Positions 54,170 to 64,000 of a DNA stretch of 64,000 nucleotides are shown here, in pieces. The notes below the pieces were generated by a model, which did not search any database, had not been told where the DNA came from, and saw only the letters and a program-made list of their open reading frames with translations. The stretch is from the NCBI RefSeq assembly GCF_003952165.1, contig NZ_RXFT01000004.1, positions 419,123 through 483,122 of the forward strand, written 5' to 3'. The position numbers were made by a program, and so were the translations under genes. Every line of letters begins with the position of its first letter. The stretch's first letter is position 1. This DNA comes from Variovorax guangxiensis (lineage in GTDB: Bacteria; Pseudomonadota; Gammaproteobacteria; Burkholderiales; Burkholderiaceae_C).

Positions 54170-55048
54170 TCATCGCGCAGGCACGGTGGCCGGCGCCGGG
54201 CGGCGCAGCAGCAGCCATCCGAAGAGCGGGGCGGTGATGTACATCACCACCGAGTAGATGGCCGCCGGCAGCGCCAGCTGGAAGCTGCCCAGCACGCTCA
54301 CCGCGATGAAGATCGCCAGCGTGGAGTTGTGGATGCCGATCTCGTAGCTGATGGCGGTGGCCAGCGGCTTGTCGAGCCCGGCGGCGCGGCTCAGGTAGTA
54401 GCCCGCCAGCAGGCTCAGCAGGTTGAACAGCAGCACCGGCACGCCGATCTGCGCGAAGGTGGTCGTGATGGTCTTCCACTCGTTGGCGATGGCCAGCACC
54501 GTCACCACCGCCAGCACCACGCCGCTGAAGATCTTGGTGGGCTTTTCCATGCGCGCGGCGAAGCCGGGCCGGCGCGAGGCGACGAACATACCGAGCGCCA
54601 CCGGTACCAGCACGATGGCGATCACCTCCACCAGCTTGCGCGTCTGCAGCGGCACCACCTGGCCGCCCTGCGCGAAATGGCCGATGGCCCAGTTCGCGAT
54701 GAGCGGCAGCGTGACGATGGACAGCAGCGTGTTCACGGCGGTGAGCGAAATGTTCATCGCCACGTTGCCGCCGAACAGGTGCGAGAACAGGTTGGCCGAG
54801 ATGCCGCCCGGCGAGGCCGCCAGCAGCATCAGCCCGACCGCGAACACCGGCGGCAGGTCGAAGCCCACGATGATCGCGTAGCAGGCCAGCGGCAGGCCGA
54901 TGACCTGCAGCGCGAGCGCTATGGCAACGGCCTTTGGGTGCTTGAAGAGCCGCTTGAAGTCGGCGGGCGAAAGCGAGAGGCCGAGCCCGAACATGACCAG
55001 CGCGAGCGCGCCGAACAGGAAGCGGGTGACGATGACGGTACTGTCCAT
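54170..55048 (-). CDS. Bile acid:sodium symporter family transporter
   Basis: A 292-residue BASS-type transporter with about nine hydrophobic segments. The characteristic AASPGGISANLFSHLFGGNV and SYEIGIHNSTLAIF segments include the sodium-binding region. It could import an organic acid with sodium and may supply the tcu pathway. The start at 55048 follows a GAGGAGAC ribosome site; upstream in-frame sequence is not homologous. Confidence 0.88.
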   Translation of the reverse strand: MDSTVIVTRFLFGALALVMFGLGLSLSPADFKRLFKHPKAVAIALALQVIGLPLACYAIIVGFDLPPVFAVGLMLLAASPGGISANLFSHLFGGNVAMNISLTAVNTLLSIVTLPLIANWAIGHFAQGGQVVPLQTRKLVEVIAIVLVPVALGMFVASRRPGFAARMEKPTKIFSGVVLAVVTVLAIANEWKTITTTFAQIGVPVLLFNLLSLLAGYYLSRAAGLDKPLATAISYEIGIHNSTLAIFIAVSVLGSFQLALPAAIYSVVMYITAPLFGWLLLRRPAPATVPAR

Positions 55049-55177
55049 GGGGTTTGTCTCCTCGTTGGTTCTTGCTTTTCTTGTAGTTGTCGTGGTGCGC
55101 GCGATGAACAAAAAAATGGCCGCCGGCACCTGTCGCGCAGGCGCTGGCAGCCGTGGAAACCGGGAGCGACGAAGCTC

Positions 55178-55945
55178 TTATTGCTTGTAGCTGTCGTCGA
55201 TGCGGTCGAGCTTGCGGATCAGCGACGGCCAGACGAACTGCCCGCCCAGGCCGCCGGTCTGCACCTTCATGGCCTGGCCCACGCCTTCCACGATGCGCGG
55301 GTCCACGTGCGTGAGTTCACCGCCGCCCGATTGCGCCGCGATCTGGATCTGGCAGGTGGCCTCGAAGGTGTACATCGAAAGAAAGGCGTCGGCAATGGTC
55401 TTGCCGCAGGTCAGCAGGCCGTGGTTGCGCAGCATGAGGAAGTTGGCGCTGCCCATGTCGGCCTGCAGGCGCGGCTTCTCGTCGTCGCGGAAGGCCACGC
55501 CCTCGTAGTCGTGATAGGCCAGCGAGGCCAGCACGAAGGTCGACTGCTGGCTGATGGGCAGCACGCCGTTCTTCTGCGCGCTCACCGCGATGCCGGCGCG
55601 GGTGTGGGTGTGCAGCACGCACTGGATGTCTTCCCGCGCCGCATGCACCGCGCTGTGGATCACGAAGCCCGCCGGGTTCACCGGGTAGGGCGAGTCGATG
55701 ACCTTGTTGCACTGCTGGTCGACCTTCACCAGGCTCGACGCGGTGATCTCGTCGAACATCAGGCCGTAGGGGTTGATCAGGAAGTGGTGTTCGGGGCCGG
55801 GAATGCGCGCGCTGATGTGCGTGAAGACCAGGTCGCTCCAGCCGTGCAGCGCCACGAGGCGGTAGCAGGCGGCGAGGTCGACGCGAAGCTGCCACTCCTC
55901 GGCGGAGACCAGCTTCTGGATTTCGGGTTGCGCGAAGGCGTTCAT
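55178..55945 (-). CDS. Class II aldolase/adducin family protein
   Basis: A 255-residue class II aldolase, paralogous to the gene at 49703 (shared VDLAACYRL, HSAVHAAR and NHG motifs). Zinc ligands are His112 and His114 (LHTHTRAG) and His175 (RNHGLL). Two related aldolases in one cluster suggest successive or alternative steps, or substrate variants. A repeat element lies just upstream. Confidence 0.88.
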   Translation of the reverse strand: MNAFAQPEIQKLVSAEEWQLRVDLAACYRLVALHGWSDLVFTHISARIPGPEHHFLINPYGLMFDEITASSLVKVDQQCNKVIDSPYPVNPAGFVIHSAVHAAREDIQCVLHTHTRAGIAVSAQKNGVLPISQQSTFVLASLAYHDYEGVAFRDDEKPRLQADMGSANFLMLRNHGLLTCGKTIADAFLSMYTFEATCQIQIAAQSGGGELTHVDPRIVEGVGQAMKVQTGGLGGQFVWPSLIRKLDRIDDSYKQ

Positions 55946-55980
55946 GTTGGGGTGTCCTTTTGAGGGAGGAGAAAGCGGGC

Positions 55981-56096
55981 AGCCGAACGCAGAGGTCGCG
56001 AAGGTTACGCAGAAGTCGCAGAAGGAAAAACAGGAAATGGTTTCTGGTTTTCTCTGCGACTTCTGCGTAGCTTTTGTCTTCCTTCTGCGTTCGGCT
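55981..56096. repeat. Long imperfect inverted repeat (about 49-bp arms)
   Basis: Arms 55981-56029 and 56048-56096 pair imperfectly around an 18-base loop. The outer ends (AGCCGAACGCAGA) and the inner block ACGCAGAAGTCGCAGA match exactly. It occupies the gap between the HD-domain gene and the aldolase gene. Its Cys-Gly-Cys-Ala-like motif CGCAGA repeats several times, a style seen in interspersed repeats of Comamonadaceae. Confidence 0.85.
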
Positions 56097-56104
56097 GTCC
56101 GACT

Positions 56105-56698
56105 TCAGGCGGCCTCTGCAGCAGGCTGCAGCGCCGATTTGTAGATGCTCTGCTTCGGCTGCGCCATCACGCGGCGCAGCATGGGCTCGAACTCGCCGAT
56201 GGGCAGCGTCTCGGCCCTGGGGTCGAAGGCGGGGTTGTCGTAGAGCGCGCAGAACTCGGCCGTGCGCTCGTAGTGCGGATGGCCCTTGAAGTTGTCGCGC
56301 ATGTCGCGGTCCAGGCCGATGTGGTGGAAGAAGTAGTGGCCCTGGAAGATGCCGTGGTTCTGCACCATCCAGTGGTTGGCCTCGCTCACGAAGGGCTTGA
56401 GGATGGCCGCGGCGATGTCGGGGTGGTTGAAGCTGCCGAGCGTGTCGCCGATGTCGTGCAGCAGCGCGCACACCACGTATTCCTCGTCCCGGCCGTCGCG
56501 CAGCGCGCGGGTGGCGGTCTGCAGCGAGTGGGTGTAGCGGTCGACCGGGAAGCCGCCGTAGTCGCCTTCGAGGATCTGCAGGTGCCTGATCACGCGTGCG
56601 GGCAGGCCGCCCGCGAACTGCATGAATTCGCCACCGATCAGTTGCCAGTCTTCGCGCGTGCTTTCCTGCATGCTCTTGAAACTTGCGCGTGCGTTCAT
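56105..56698 (-). CDS. HD domain protein, possible diiron oxygenase-like
   Basis: A 197-residue HD protein. Metal-site candidates are His57 (YTHSLQ), His81-Asp82 (LLHDIGD), His92 (FNHPD), His109/His115 (NHWMVQNHG) and the pair His125-His126, plus Asp154. The rich histidine set resembles HD-fold mixed-valence diiron oxygenases (PhnZ/MIOX group) more than signalling phosphohydrolases, but this is inference. It begins the minus-strand cluster and shares a control region with the divergent Crp/Fnr gene. Start set at 56698 after ACGGAGAC. Confidence 0.78.
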   Translation of the reverse strand: MNARASFKSMQESTREDWQLIGGEFMQFAGGLPARVIRHLQILEGDYGGFPVDRYTHSLQTATRALRDGRDEEYVVCALLHDIGDTLGSFNHPDIAAAILKPFVSEANHWMVQNHGIFQGHYFFHHIGLDRDMRDNFKGHPHYERTAEFCALYDNPAFDPRAETLPIGEFEPMLRRVMAQPKQSIYKSALQPAAEAA

Positions 56699-56765
56699 CG
56701 CCGGAGTCTCCGTTCTTGTGTCCTGTGGGGAGCTGGTCACTGTATGCCTGCGCTTGACCATGAAC

Positions 56766-56781
56766 TGTCAAGAATTTGACA
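56766..56781. promoter_or_regulatory. Crp/Fnr-type operator
   Basis: TGTCAA-GAAT-TTGACA, a perfect 6-4-6 inverted repeat with the spacing of Crp/Fnr/Dnr sites, between the divergent HD-domain and Crp/Fnr-family genes. Each half-site is also a consensus -35 hexamer on its strand. Confidence 0.75.
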
Positions 56782-56826
56782 ATGCGGGGTTCTGGTAAAC
56801 CCCCGTTCCACCGTCATTCCCCAGTC

Positions 56827-57549
56827 ATGGCTGCTTCTGCGAAACCGCGCCTTTCCGCCGCCCACCGCGCCGCGCTGGAAGGCAACCCGTGGTTCCTGAG
56901 CATGCCGCGCGCGCAGCGCGAGGCGCTGGTGGGCGCGGCCGAACTGCATCATGTGCGGCGCGGCGCGATGGTGTTCCGCCAGGGCGATCCCATCCACGCC
57001 ACGGATGGCGGCTTCTACGGGCTGGTGGCTGGCACCATCAAGGTCTCGTCGCTGCGCCAGGACGGGCGCGAAGCCATCCTCGCGGTGCTGGAGCCGGGCA
57101 ACTGGTTCGGCGAGATCACGCTGATCGACGGCTCGCCGCGCACCCACGACGCCACCGCGCTGGAGGCGCTCGACCTGCTGGTGGTGCCGCCCGCAGCCTT
57201 CGCGGTGCTGATGCGCGACGTGGTGTTCTCCAACGCCATCGCCGCGATGCTGGCGGCGCGCGTGCGCATGCTCTACGGCCTCGCGGAGGATGCCACGCTG
57301 CGCAGCCTGCGTGCCCGCGTGGCGCACCGGCTGCTGGTGCTTGCGCGCGGCGATGCCACGCAGTCGGTGCAGCTGCGCCACGAGCTGCAGCTGCCGCAGG
57401 AGGCACTGGCCATGATGCTCGGCGTGACGCGCCAGACCCTGTCGAAGGAGCTCAACGCGCTGGCGTCCGAGGGTGTGCTCTCGCTGGGCTACGGGCGCAT
57501 CGAACTGCGTTCGCTCGACGCGCTGCGCGCGCTCGTGAGCACCGGCTAG
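56827..57549 (+). CDS. Crp/Fnr family transcriptional regulator
   Basis: A 240-residue regulator: cyclic-nucleotide-binding-like beta roll (30-145, with GNWFGEITLIDG) and C-terminal winged helix whose recognition part is LPQEALAMMLGVTRQTLSKELN. No N-terminal cysteine set of a 4Fe-4S Fnr is visible, so it senses something else (nucleotide, heme or redox). It probably binds the site at 56766 and controls its own gene and the divergent cluster. Confidence 0.88.
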   Translation: MAASAKPRLSAAHRAALEGNPWFLSMPRAQREALVGAAELHHVRRGAMVFRQGDPIHATDGGFYGLVAGTIKVSSLRQDGREAILAVLEPGNWFGEITLIDGSPRTHDATALEALDLLVVPPAAFAVLMRDVVFSNAIAAMLAARVRMLYGLAEDATLRSLRARVAHRLLVLARGDATQSVQLRHELQLPQEALAMMLGVTRQTLSKELNALASEGVLSLGYGRIELRSLDALRALVSTG

Positions 57550-57565
57550 GAGGGCAGGCGGCCGG

Positions 57566-58738
57566 CTACCTCAGCACCCGGCCGTCGGCCGAGATGCTGA
57601 TCAGGTCGATGTTGCGCACGCTGTCGCGCAGGCCCGGGCGCAGGTTGATGCGAAAGCCACCGACGTCGTAGTCGGTCATGCCCGACATCACGCGCATGAG
57701 GGCGGCCGTGTTGAAGCCCCGGCCGGCTCGCTTCACTGCCTCGCCGGCGGCCTTGGCCGCGATGAAGCCCTCCAGGCCCTCGTACGAAGCGGTCTGGTCG
57801 GAGTTGTCGACGGCCGCGAGGTACTCCTTGACGATCGGAATGGCCGAGGGCCGCGGCGAGGGCACCACCTGCGAGATCACGATGCCGCCGATGTCCTTGC
57901 CGAGCGCGGCGTAGAGCGGGTCGATGCCGACGATGGAGAAGGCCATGAAGCTGCCCGCGTAGCCGCTCTTGCGCAGCTTGCGGATGGCGTTGGCCGTGGT
58001 GCCCGAGAGCGACACCAGCACGATGGCCTGCGGCGACTGCTTCTGCACTTCCTTCAAGGCCGCATCGAGCTTGTCGCCGTTGGCGGGCACCAGCGCGGTC
58101 GCGACCAGCGGCGTGAGCTTGAGTTCACTGATGGCCTGTTCCACGGCCGCCAGGCCTGCGCGGCCCATGGCATCGTCGTCGCCCACCAGCGCCACGCGCG
58201 TCTGCCCGACGGTGGCGCATTGCTTCACGATCTTCAGGGCCTCGTCGATCATGCCGGGGCGTACATGGAACACGTTCTGGTACTCCGCGCCGCGCAGCGT
58301 GTCGGAAGCCGCGAATGGCGCGAACAGCAGGCTGCCCTGCTGGGTGGCGACGTTGGCGCCGGCCTCGCTGCTGGCCGTGCCGACGAAGCCGAAGAGCATG
58401 TCGGCCTTGTCGTTGGTCAGAAGGGTGCGTGCGTTGGCTGCCGCGCGTGCCGCGTCGTAGCCGTCGTCGAGCTGCAGCAGCTTGAGCTGCAGGCCGCTGG
58501 CCGCGTTGCGGTCGTTGAAGGCGCTCACCGCGAGGCGGCTGCCGGCGGCGAAGGCATTGCCGATCTCGGAGGCGCTGCCCGTCAGCGGCACCGACTGCCC
58601 CAGCAGCACGACGCGCGCCCCGGCTGCCGCCGCCCCCGTCCGCGCCGTCTGCGCCATGACGGGATGGGCCATGCCGATGCCGCTACCCAGCATCAGCGCG
58701 CCTGCCCTGCCCAACCATTCCCTGCGTGACGTGTTCAT
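57566..58738 (-). CDS. Branched-chain amino acid-type ABC transporter substrate-binding protein (LivK-like)
   Basis: A 390-residue periplasmic receptor of the LivK group. The signal SRREWLGRAGALMLG is Tat-like. The mature part has VVLLGQSVPLTGSASEIG and LLFGFVGTASSEAG. No permease or ATPase genes are adjacent. It is convergent with the Crp/Fnr gene, 16 bases away. Ligand unknown; aromatic or amino acids are typical for orphan receptors of this type. Confidence 0.88.
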   Translation of the reverse strand: MNTSRREWLGRAGALMLGSGIGMAHPVMAQTARTGAAAAGARVVLLGQSVPLTGSASEIGNAFAAGSRLAVSAFNDRNAASGLQLKLLQLDDGYDAARAAANARTLLTNDKADMLFGFVGTASSEAGANVATQQGSLLFAPFAASDTLRGAEYQNVFHVRPGMIDEALKIVKQCATVGQTRVALVGDDDAMGRAGLAAVEQAISELKLTPLVATALVPANGDKLDAALKEVQKQSPQAIVLVSLSGTTANAIRKLRKSGYAGSFMAFSIVGIDPLYAALGKDIGGIVISQVVPSPRPSAIPIVKEYLAAVDNSDQTASYEGLEGFIAAKAAGEAVKRAGRGFNTAALMRVMSGMTDYDVGGFRINLRPGLRDSVRNIDLISISADGRVLR

Positions 58739-58824
58739 TGGACACCTTCTTTCACATTAGTAAAAAAGTGTAGCAATATCGGGGCCAGGGTGGAAGGCGG
58801 GCTGACGAGGAGGAGGGTTTTGGA

Positions 58825-61278
<2,454 letters not shown>

Positions 61279-61295
61279 CGGTTCGCCTCTGCGCC

Positions 61296-61706
61296 TCAGC
61301 CCTGCTGCTGGATGCGGATCAGGCTGCCCGCGGGGTCGCGCACCGCGCAGTCGCGCACGCCGTAGGGCTGGTCGGTCGGCTCCTGGACGATCTCGGTGTC
61401 GCTGGCCTGCAGCTTCGCGAAGGTGCCTTCGAGATCGGGCGTGGCCAGCAGGATGGCGGCGTAGGTGCCCTTGGCCATCATCTCGGCAATGGTGCGGCGC
61501 TCCTCGTCGGTGATGCCGGGGTAGGCGGCCGGCGGCGCGAGCACTATGGACACGGCGGGCTGGCCCTTGGGACCGACGGTGATCCAGCGCATGCCGCCGT
61601 ATCCCACGTCGTTGCGGACCTCGAAGCCGAGCAGGTCGCGGTAGAAGGCGAGCGACGCCTCGGGGTCGTTGTGCGGCAGGAAACTCGCGTGGATGCTGAT
61701 GTTCAT
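61296..61706 (-). CDS. VOC family protein
   Basis: A 136-residue vicinal-oxygen-chelate protein (HNDPEASLAFYRDLLGFEV and a C-terminal VRDPAGSLIRIQQ strand). It is the middle gene of an AraC-VOC-UvrA operon: 34 bases after the AraC gene and 17 bases before the UvrA-like gene. In this setting it may bind or modify a DNA-damaging compound, but that is inference. Confidence 0.85.
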   Translation of the reverse strand: MNISIHASFLPHNDPEASLAFYRDLLGFEVRNDVGYGGMRWITVGPKGQPAVSIVLAPPAAYPGITDEERRTIAEMMAKGTYAAILLATPDLEGTFAKLQASDTEIVQEPTDQPYGVRDCAVRDPAGSLIRIQQQG

Positions 61707-61740
61707 CGTGATCGCTCCGGTCGGTTGTTTTGAGGAGCGC

Positions 61741-62202
<462 letters not shown>

Positions 62203-62247
62203 CCGCGGGATCGTGCCATGCCGCAACGGCAGGCTCAACCCGGCAGC

Positions 62248-63015
62248 TCAGGCGGTCCGCTCGAACACCAGGTCCCACACCCCGTGGCCCAGCTTGATGC
62301 CGCGGTTCTCGAACTTGGTCAGCGGGCGGTACTCGGGCTTGGGCGCGTAGCCCTCGGCGGTGTTGCGCAGCAGCGGCTCGCCCGACAGCACTTCGAGCAT
62401 CTGCTCGGCGTAGGGCTGCCAGTCGGTGGCGCAGTGGATGTAGCCGCCGGGGCGCAGGTGCTGCGCGAGCTTGGTCACGAACCCGGGCTGGATCAGGCGG
62501 CGCTTGTTGTGGCGCTTCTTGTGCCACGGGTCCGGGAAGAACACGTGCACGCCGGCCAGCGTGCCGGGCTGCAGCATGTGGTCGAGCACGTCGACCGCGT
62601 CGTGCGCGCAGATGCGGATATTTGACAGGGATTGCTCGCCGATGCGCTTGAGCAGCGCGCCCACGCCGGGCTCGTGCACCTCGCAGCAGAAGAAATTGGT
62701 GTCGGGCAGCACCGTCGCGATGTGCGCGGTGGCCTCGCCCATGCCGAAGCCGATTTCCAGCACCGTCGGGCCGGCGCGGCCGCCGAAGGCGGCAGTCAGG
62801 TCGAGCGGCTCGGGCTTGTAGGGCACGAGGTAAAGCGGCCCCAGCTCGGAGAAGGCGCGCGCCTGGCCTTCGGTGGTGCGGCCGCCGCGCTTGACGAAGC
62901 TCTTGAGGCGGCGGTGCAGCGGGTGGGGCTTGCCGGTGCCGTCGATGGCACCGTCGTCGGTGCCCTCGTCATTGCCGGGCGGGAGGTCGTTGGACACGGT
63001 ATCGGAAAGATTCAT
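62248..63015 (-). CDS. trmB: tRNA (guanine-N7)-methyltransferase
   Basis: A 255-residue TrmB. The SAM loop [13 protein letters not shown], then [16 protein letters not shown] and [12 protein letters not shown] are family-specific. It methylates G46 in the tRNA variable loop. The polar N-terminal 40 residues are an extension. It starts within the stop of the upstream gluQ gene (TGATG), so the two are coupled. Confidence 0.93.
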   Translation of the reverse strand: MNLSDTVSNDLPPGNDEGTDDGAIDGTGKPHPLHRRLKSFVKRGGRTTEGQARAFSELGPLYLVPYKPEPLDLTAAFGGRAGPTVLEIGFGMGEATAHIATVLPDTNFFCCEVHEPGVGALLKRIGEQSLSNIRICAHDAVDVLDHMLQPGTLAGVHVFFPDPWHKKRHNKRRLIQPGFVTKLAQHLRPGGYIHCATDWQPYAEQMLEVLSGEPLLRNTAEGYAPKPEYRPLTKFENRGIKLGHGVWDLVFERTA

Positions 63016-63986
63016 CACGGCCTCGAATTGTAGAGAGCGCGCCATTCGGGCACCCAGCCGGCCAGCGCCGCCGGGCAATCCGAGGCCGTGGCGGGGCCCA
63101 GGCCCAGCACCCGCGCCGCCGCATCGAGCGCCGCCAGCGCGGCCGCCGGCGAGCCGGTGTCGATGGAGGTGGCGCCGTTCTGCTTGGAGAGCTTGTCGCC
63201 GTCGGCGCTGCGCACCAGCGGCGTGTGCAGGTAGGTGGGCGTGGGAAAGCCCAGCGCGCGCTGCAGCAGGATCTGGCGCGCGGTGTTGTCGGTGAGGTCC
63301 TCGCCGCGCACCACGTCGGTCACGCCCTGTTCGGCGTCGTCGACCACCACCGCGAGCTGGTAGGCCCAGGGGCCGTCGGCGCGGCGCAGCACGAAGTCGC
63401 CGACCTCACGGCTCACGTTCTGGCACTGGCGGCCGAGGCGGCGGTCGGTGAAGCAGAGCTCGCCGCCGGTGCCTGCGTCGTGGCCGTCTTCTTCCTTTTC
63501 TTCCCAGGGCACACCGGGCGTGGGCGGAAGGTCGGCCTCGAACTTCTCGGTGGCGAAGCGCCAGGCGCGCGCGGGCTTGCCGTGCAGCCCGTCGCGGCAG
63601 GTGCCGGGGTACACGCGCTCGCCGTGGCGCTCATGCTGCTGGCCGAGCCGGGCAAGCGCCTCGTTGATGTCCTTGCGCGAGCAACCGCAGGGGTAGGCCA
63701 GGCCGCGCGCCTTGAGCCGCTCCAGCGCGGCCTCGTAGCGGTCGGTGCGCCGCGTCTGCCACACAGGGGGCTCGTCGGGCAGCAGGGCGCACTCGGCCAG
63801 CTGCTGGAGGATGTGCTCGCCCATGCCGGGCAGGCAGCGCTCGGTGTCGGCGTCCTCGATGCGCACCAGCCAGCGCGCCTGCGGGCCGCGTGCGCGCACG
63901 TCGAGCCAGCTCGCGAGCGCGGCCACCAGCGAGCCCGCGTGCAGCGGGCCGGTGGGCGAGGGCGCGAAGCGGCCGGTCTCTCTCAT
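63015..63986 (-). CDS. gluQ: Glutamyl-Q tRNA(Asp) synthetase
   Basis: A 323-residue truncated glutamyl-tRNA synthetase paralogue: [14 protein letters not shown] with the HIGH-like motif, zinc-site cysteines in YPCGCSRKD and YPGTCRDG, and KLSKQN. It lacks the anticodon-binding domain, as expected. It attaches glutamate to queuosine in tRNA(Asp). The gene is complete, ending at the trmB start; 14 bases to the window end hold nothing. Confidence 0.93.
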   Translation of the reverse strand: MRETGRFAPSPTGPLHAGSLVAALASWLDVRARGPQARWLVRIEDADTERCLPGMGEHILQQLAECALLPDEPPVWQTRRTDRYEAALERLKARGLAYPCGCSRKDINEALARLGQQHERHGERVYPGTCRDGLHGKPARAWRFATEKFEADLPPTPGVPWEEKEEDGHDAGTGGELCFTDRRLGRQCQNVSREVGDFVLRRADGPWAYQLAVVVDDAEQGVTDVVRGEDLTDNTARQILLQRALGFPTPTYLHTPLVRSADGDKLSKQNGATSIDTGSPAAALAALDAAARVLGLGPATASDCPAALAGWVPEWRALYNSRP

Positions 63987-64000
63987 CTCCCTGTGGCGTT

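Overview
The window is GC-rich DNA from a betaproteobacterium, most likely Comamonadaceae and probably Variovorax or a close relative. The evidence is three Bug-type (TctC-like) solute receptors without TctA/TctB partners, a long IclR-linked aromatic-catabolism cluster, Burkholderiales-style porin and small secreted proteins, and three kinds of intergenic hairpin resembling interspersed repeats of this family. The species is inferred from gene content and protein style, not from a marker gene. No rRNA, tRNA, CRISPR array, transposase or integrase was recognised. Nearly all coding capacity is occupied.

1-1.6 kb: the tail of a ketopantoate-reductase-like gene and dadA, closed by a strong terminator. 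1.7-19 kb: one long plus-strand catabolic cluster (Bug receptor, SDR, cupin, alpha/beta hydrolase, IclR regulator, SDR, TPP enzyme, aspartate dehydrogenase-like protein, aldehyde dehydrogenase, extradiol dioxygenase-like VOC protein, second Bug receptor, flavin monooxygenase, small HTH protein, Rieske oxygenase and its reductase, porin, MFS transporter). The content fits uptake of an aromatic acid, side-chain shortening through a 2-oxo acid and an aldehyde, ring hydroxylation or O-demethylation, meta-cleavage and hydrolysis. The substrate is unknown.

19.6-30 kb is mixed: an M1 aminopeptidase lipoprotein, a small lipoprotein, a solute-binding protein without a signal peptide, an OmpR-type two-component pair, a hydrolase, an orphan ModA-like lipoprotein, and a slipin/SPFH gene with a ribbon-helix-helix protein behind a 16-bp perfect palindrome.

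30-41 kb holds the most interesting system. An 1133-residue protein joins a complete NCS1 nucleobase-transporter-like domain, an eight-cysteine cluster, a histidine kinase and a receiver. It overlaps a LuxR-type response regulator gene and is divergent from a urea/amide ABC transporter (urtABCDE/fmd type) followed by formamidase fmdA and fmdB. This looks like a transporter-derived sensor controlling uptake and hydrolysis of a small amide or related nitrogen source.

41-47.6 kb: a small secreted protein, an aspartate carbamoyltransferase with an N-terminal HTH-like domain beside an operator-like repeat, several small genes, a GNAT acetyltransferase and a GH3 beta-glucosidase. 47.7-58.7 kb: a minus-strand tricarballylate-type cluster (hydroxyacid dehydrogenase, Bug receptor, two class II aldolases, TcuB, TcuA, LysR, BASS transporter, HD-domain protein) divergent from a Crp/Fnr regulator across a perfect TGTCAA-N4-TTGACA site, then a LivK-type receptor. 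58.8-64 kb: an AraC-VOC-UvrA2 operon, then trmB and the glutamyl-Q tRNA(Asp) synthetase gene.
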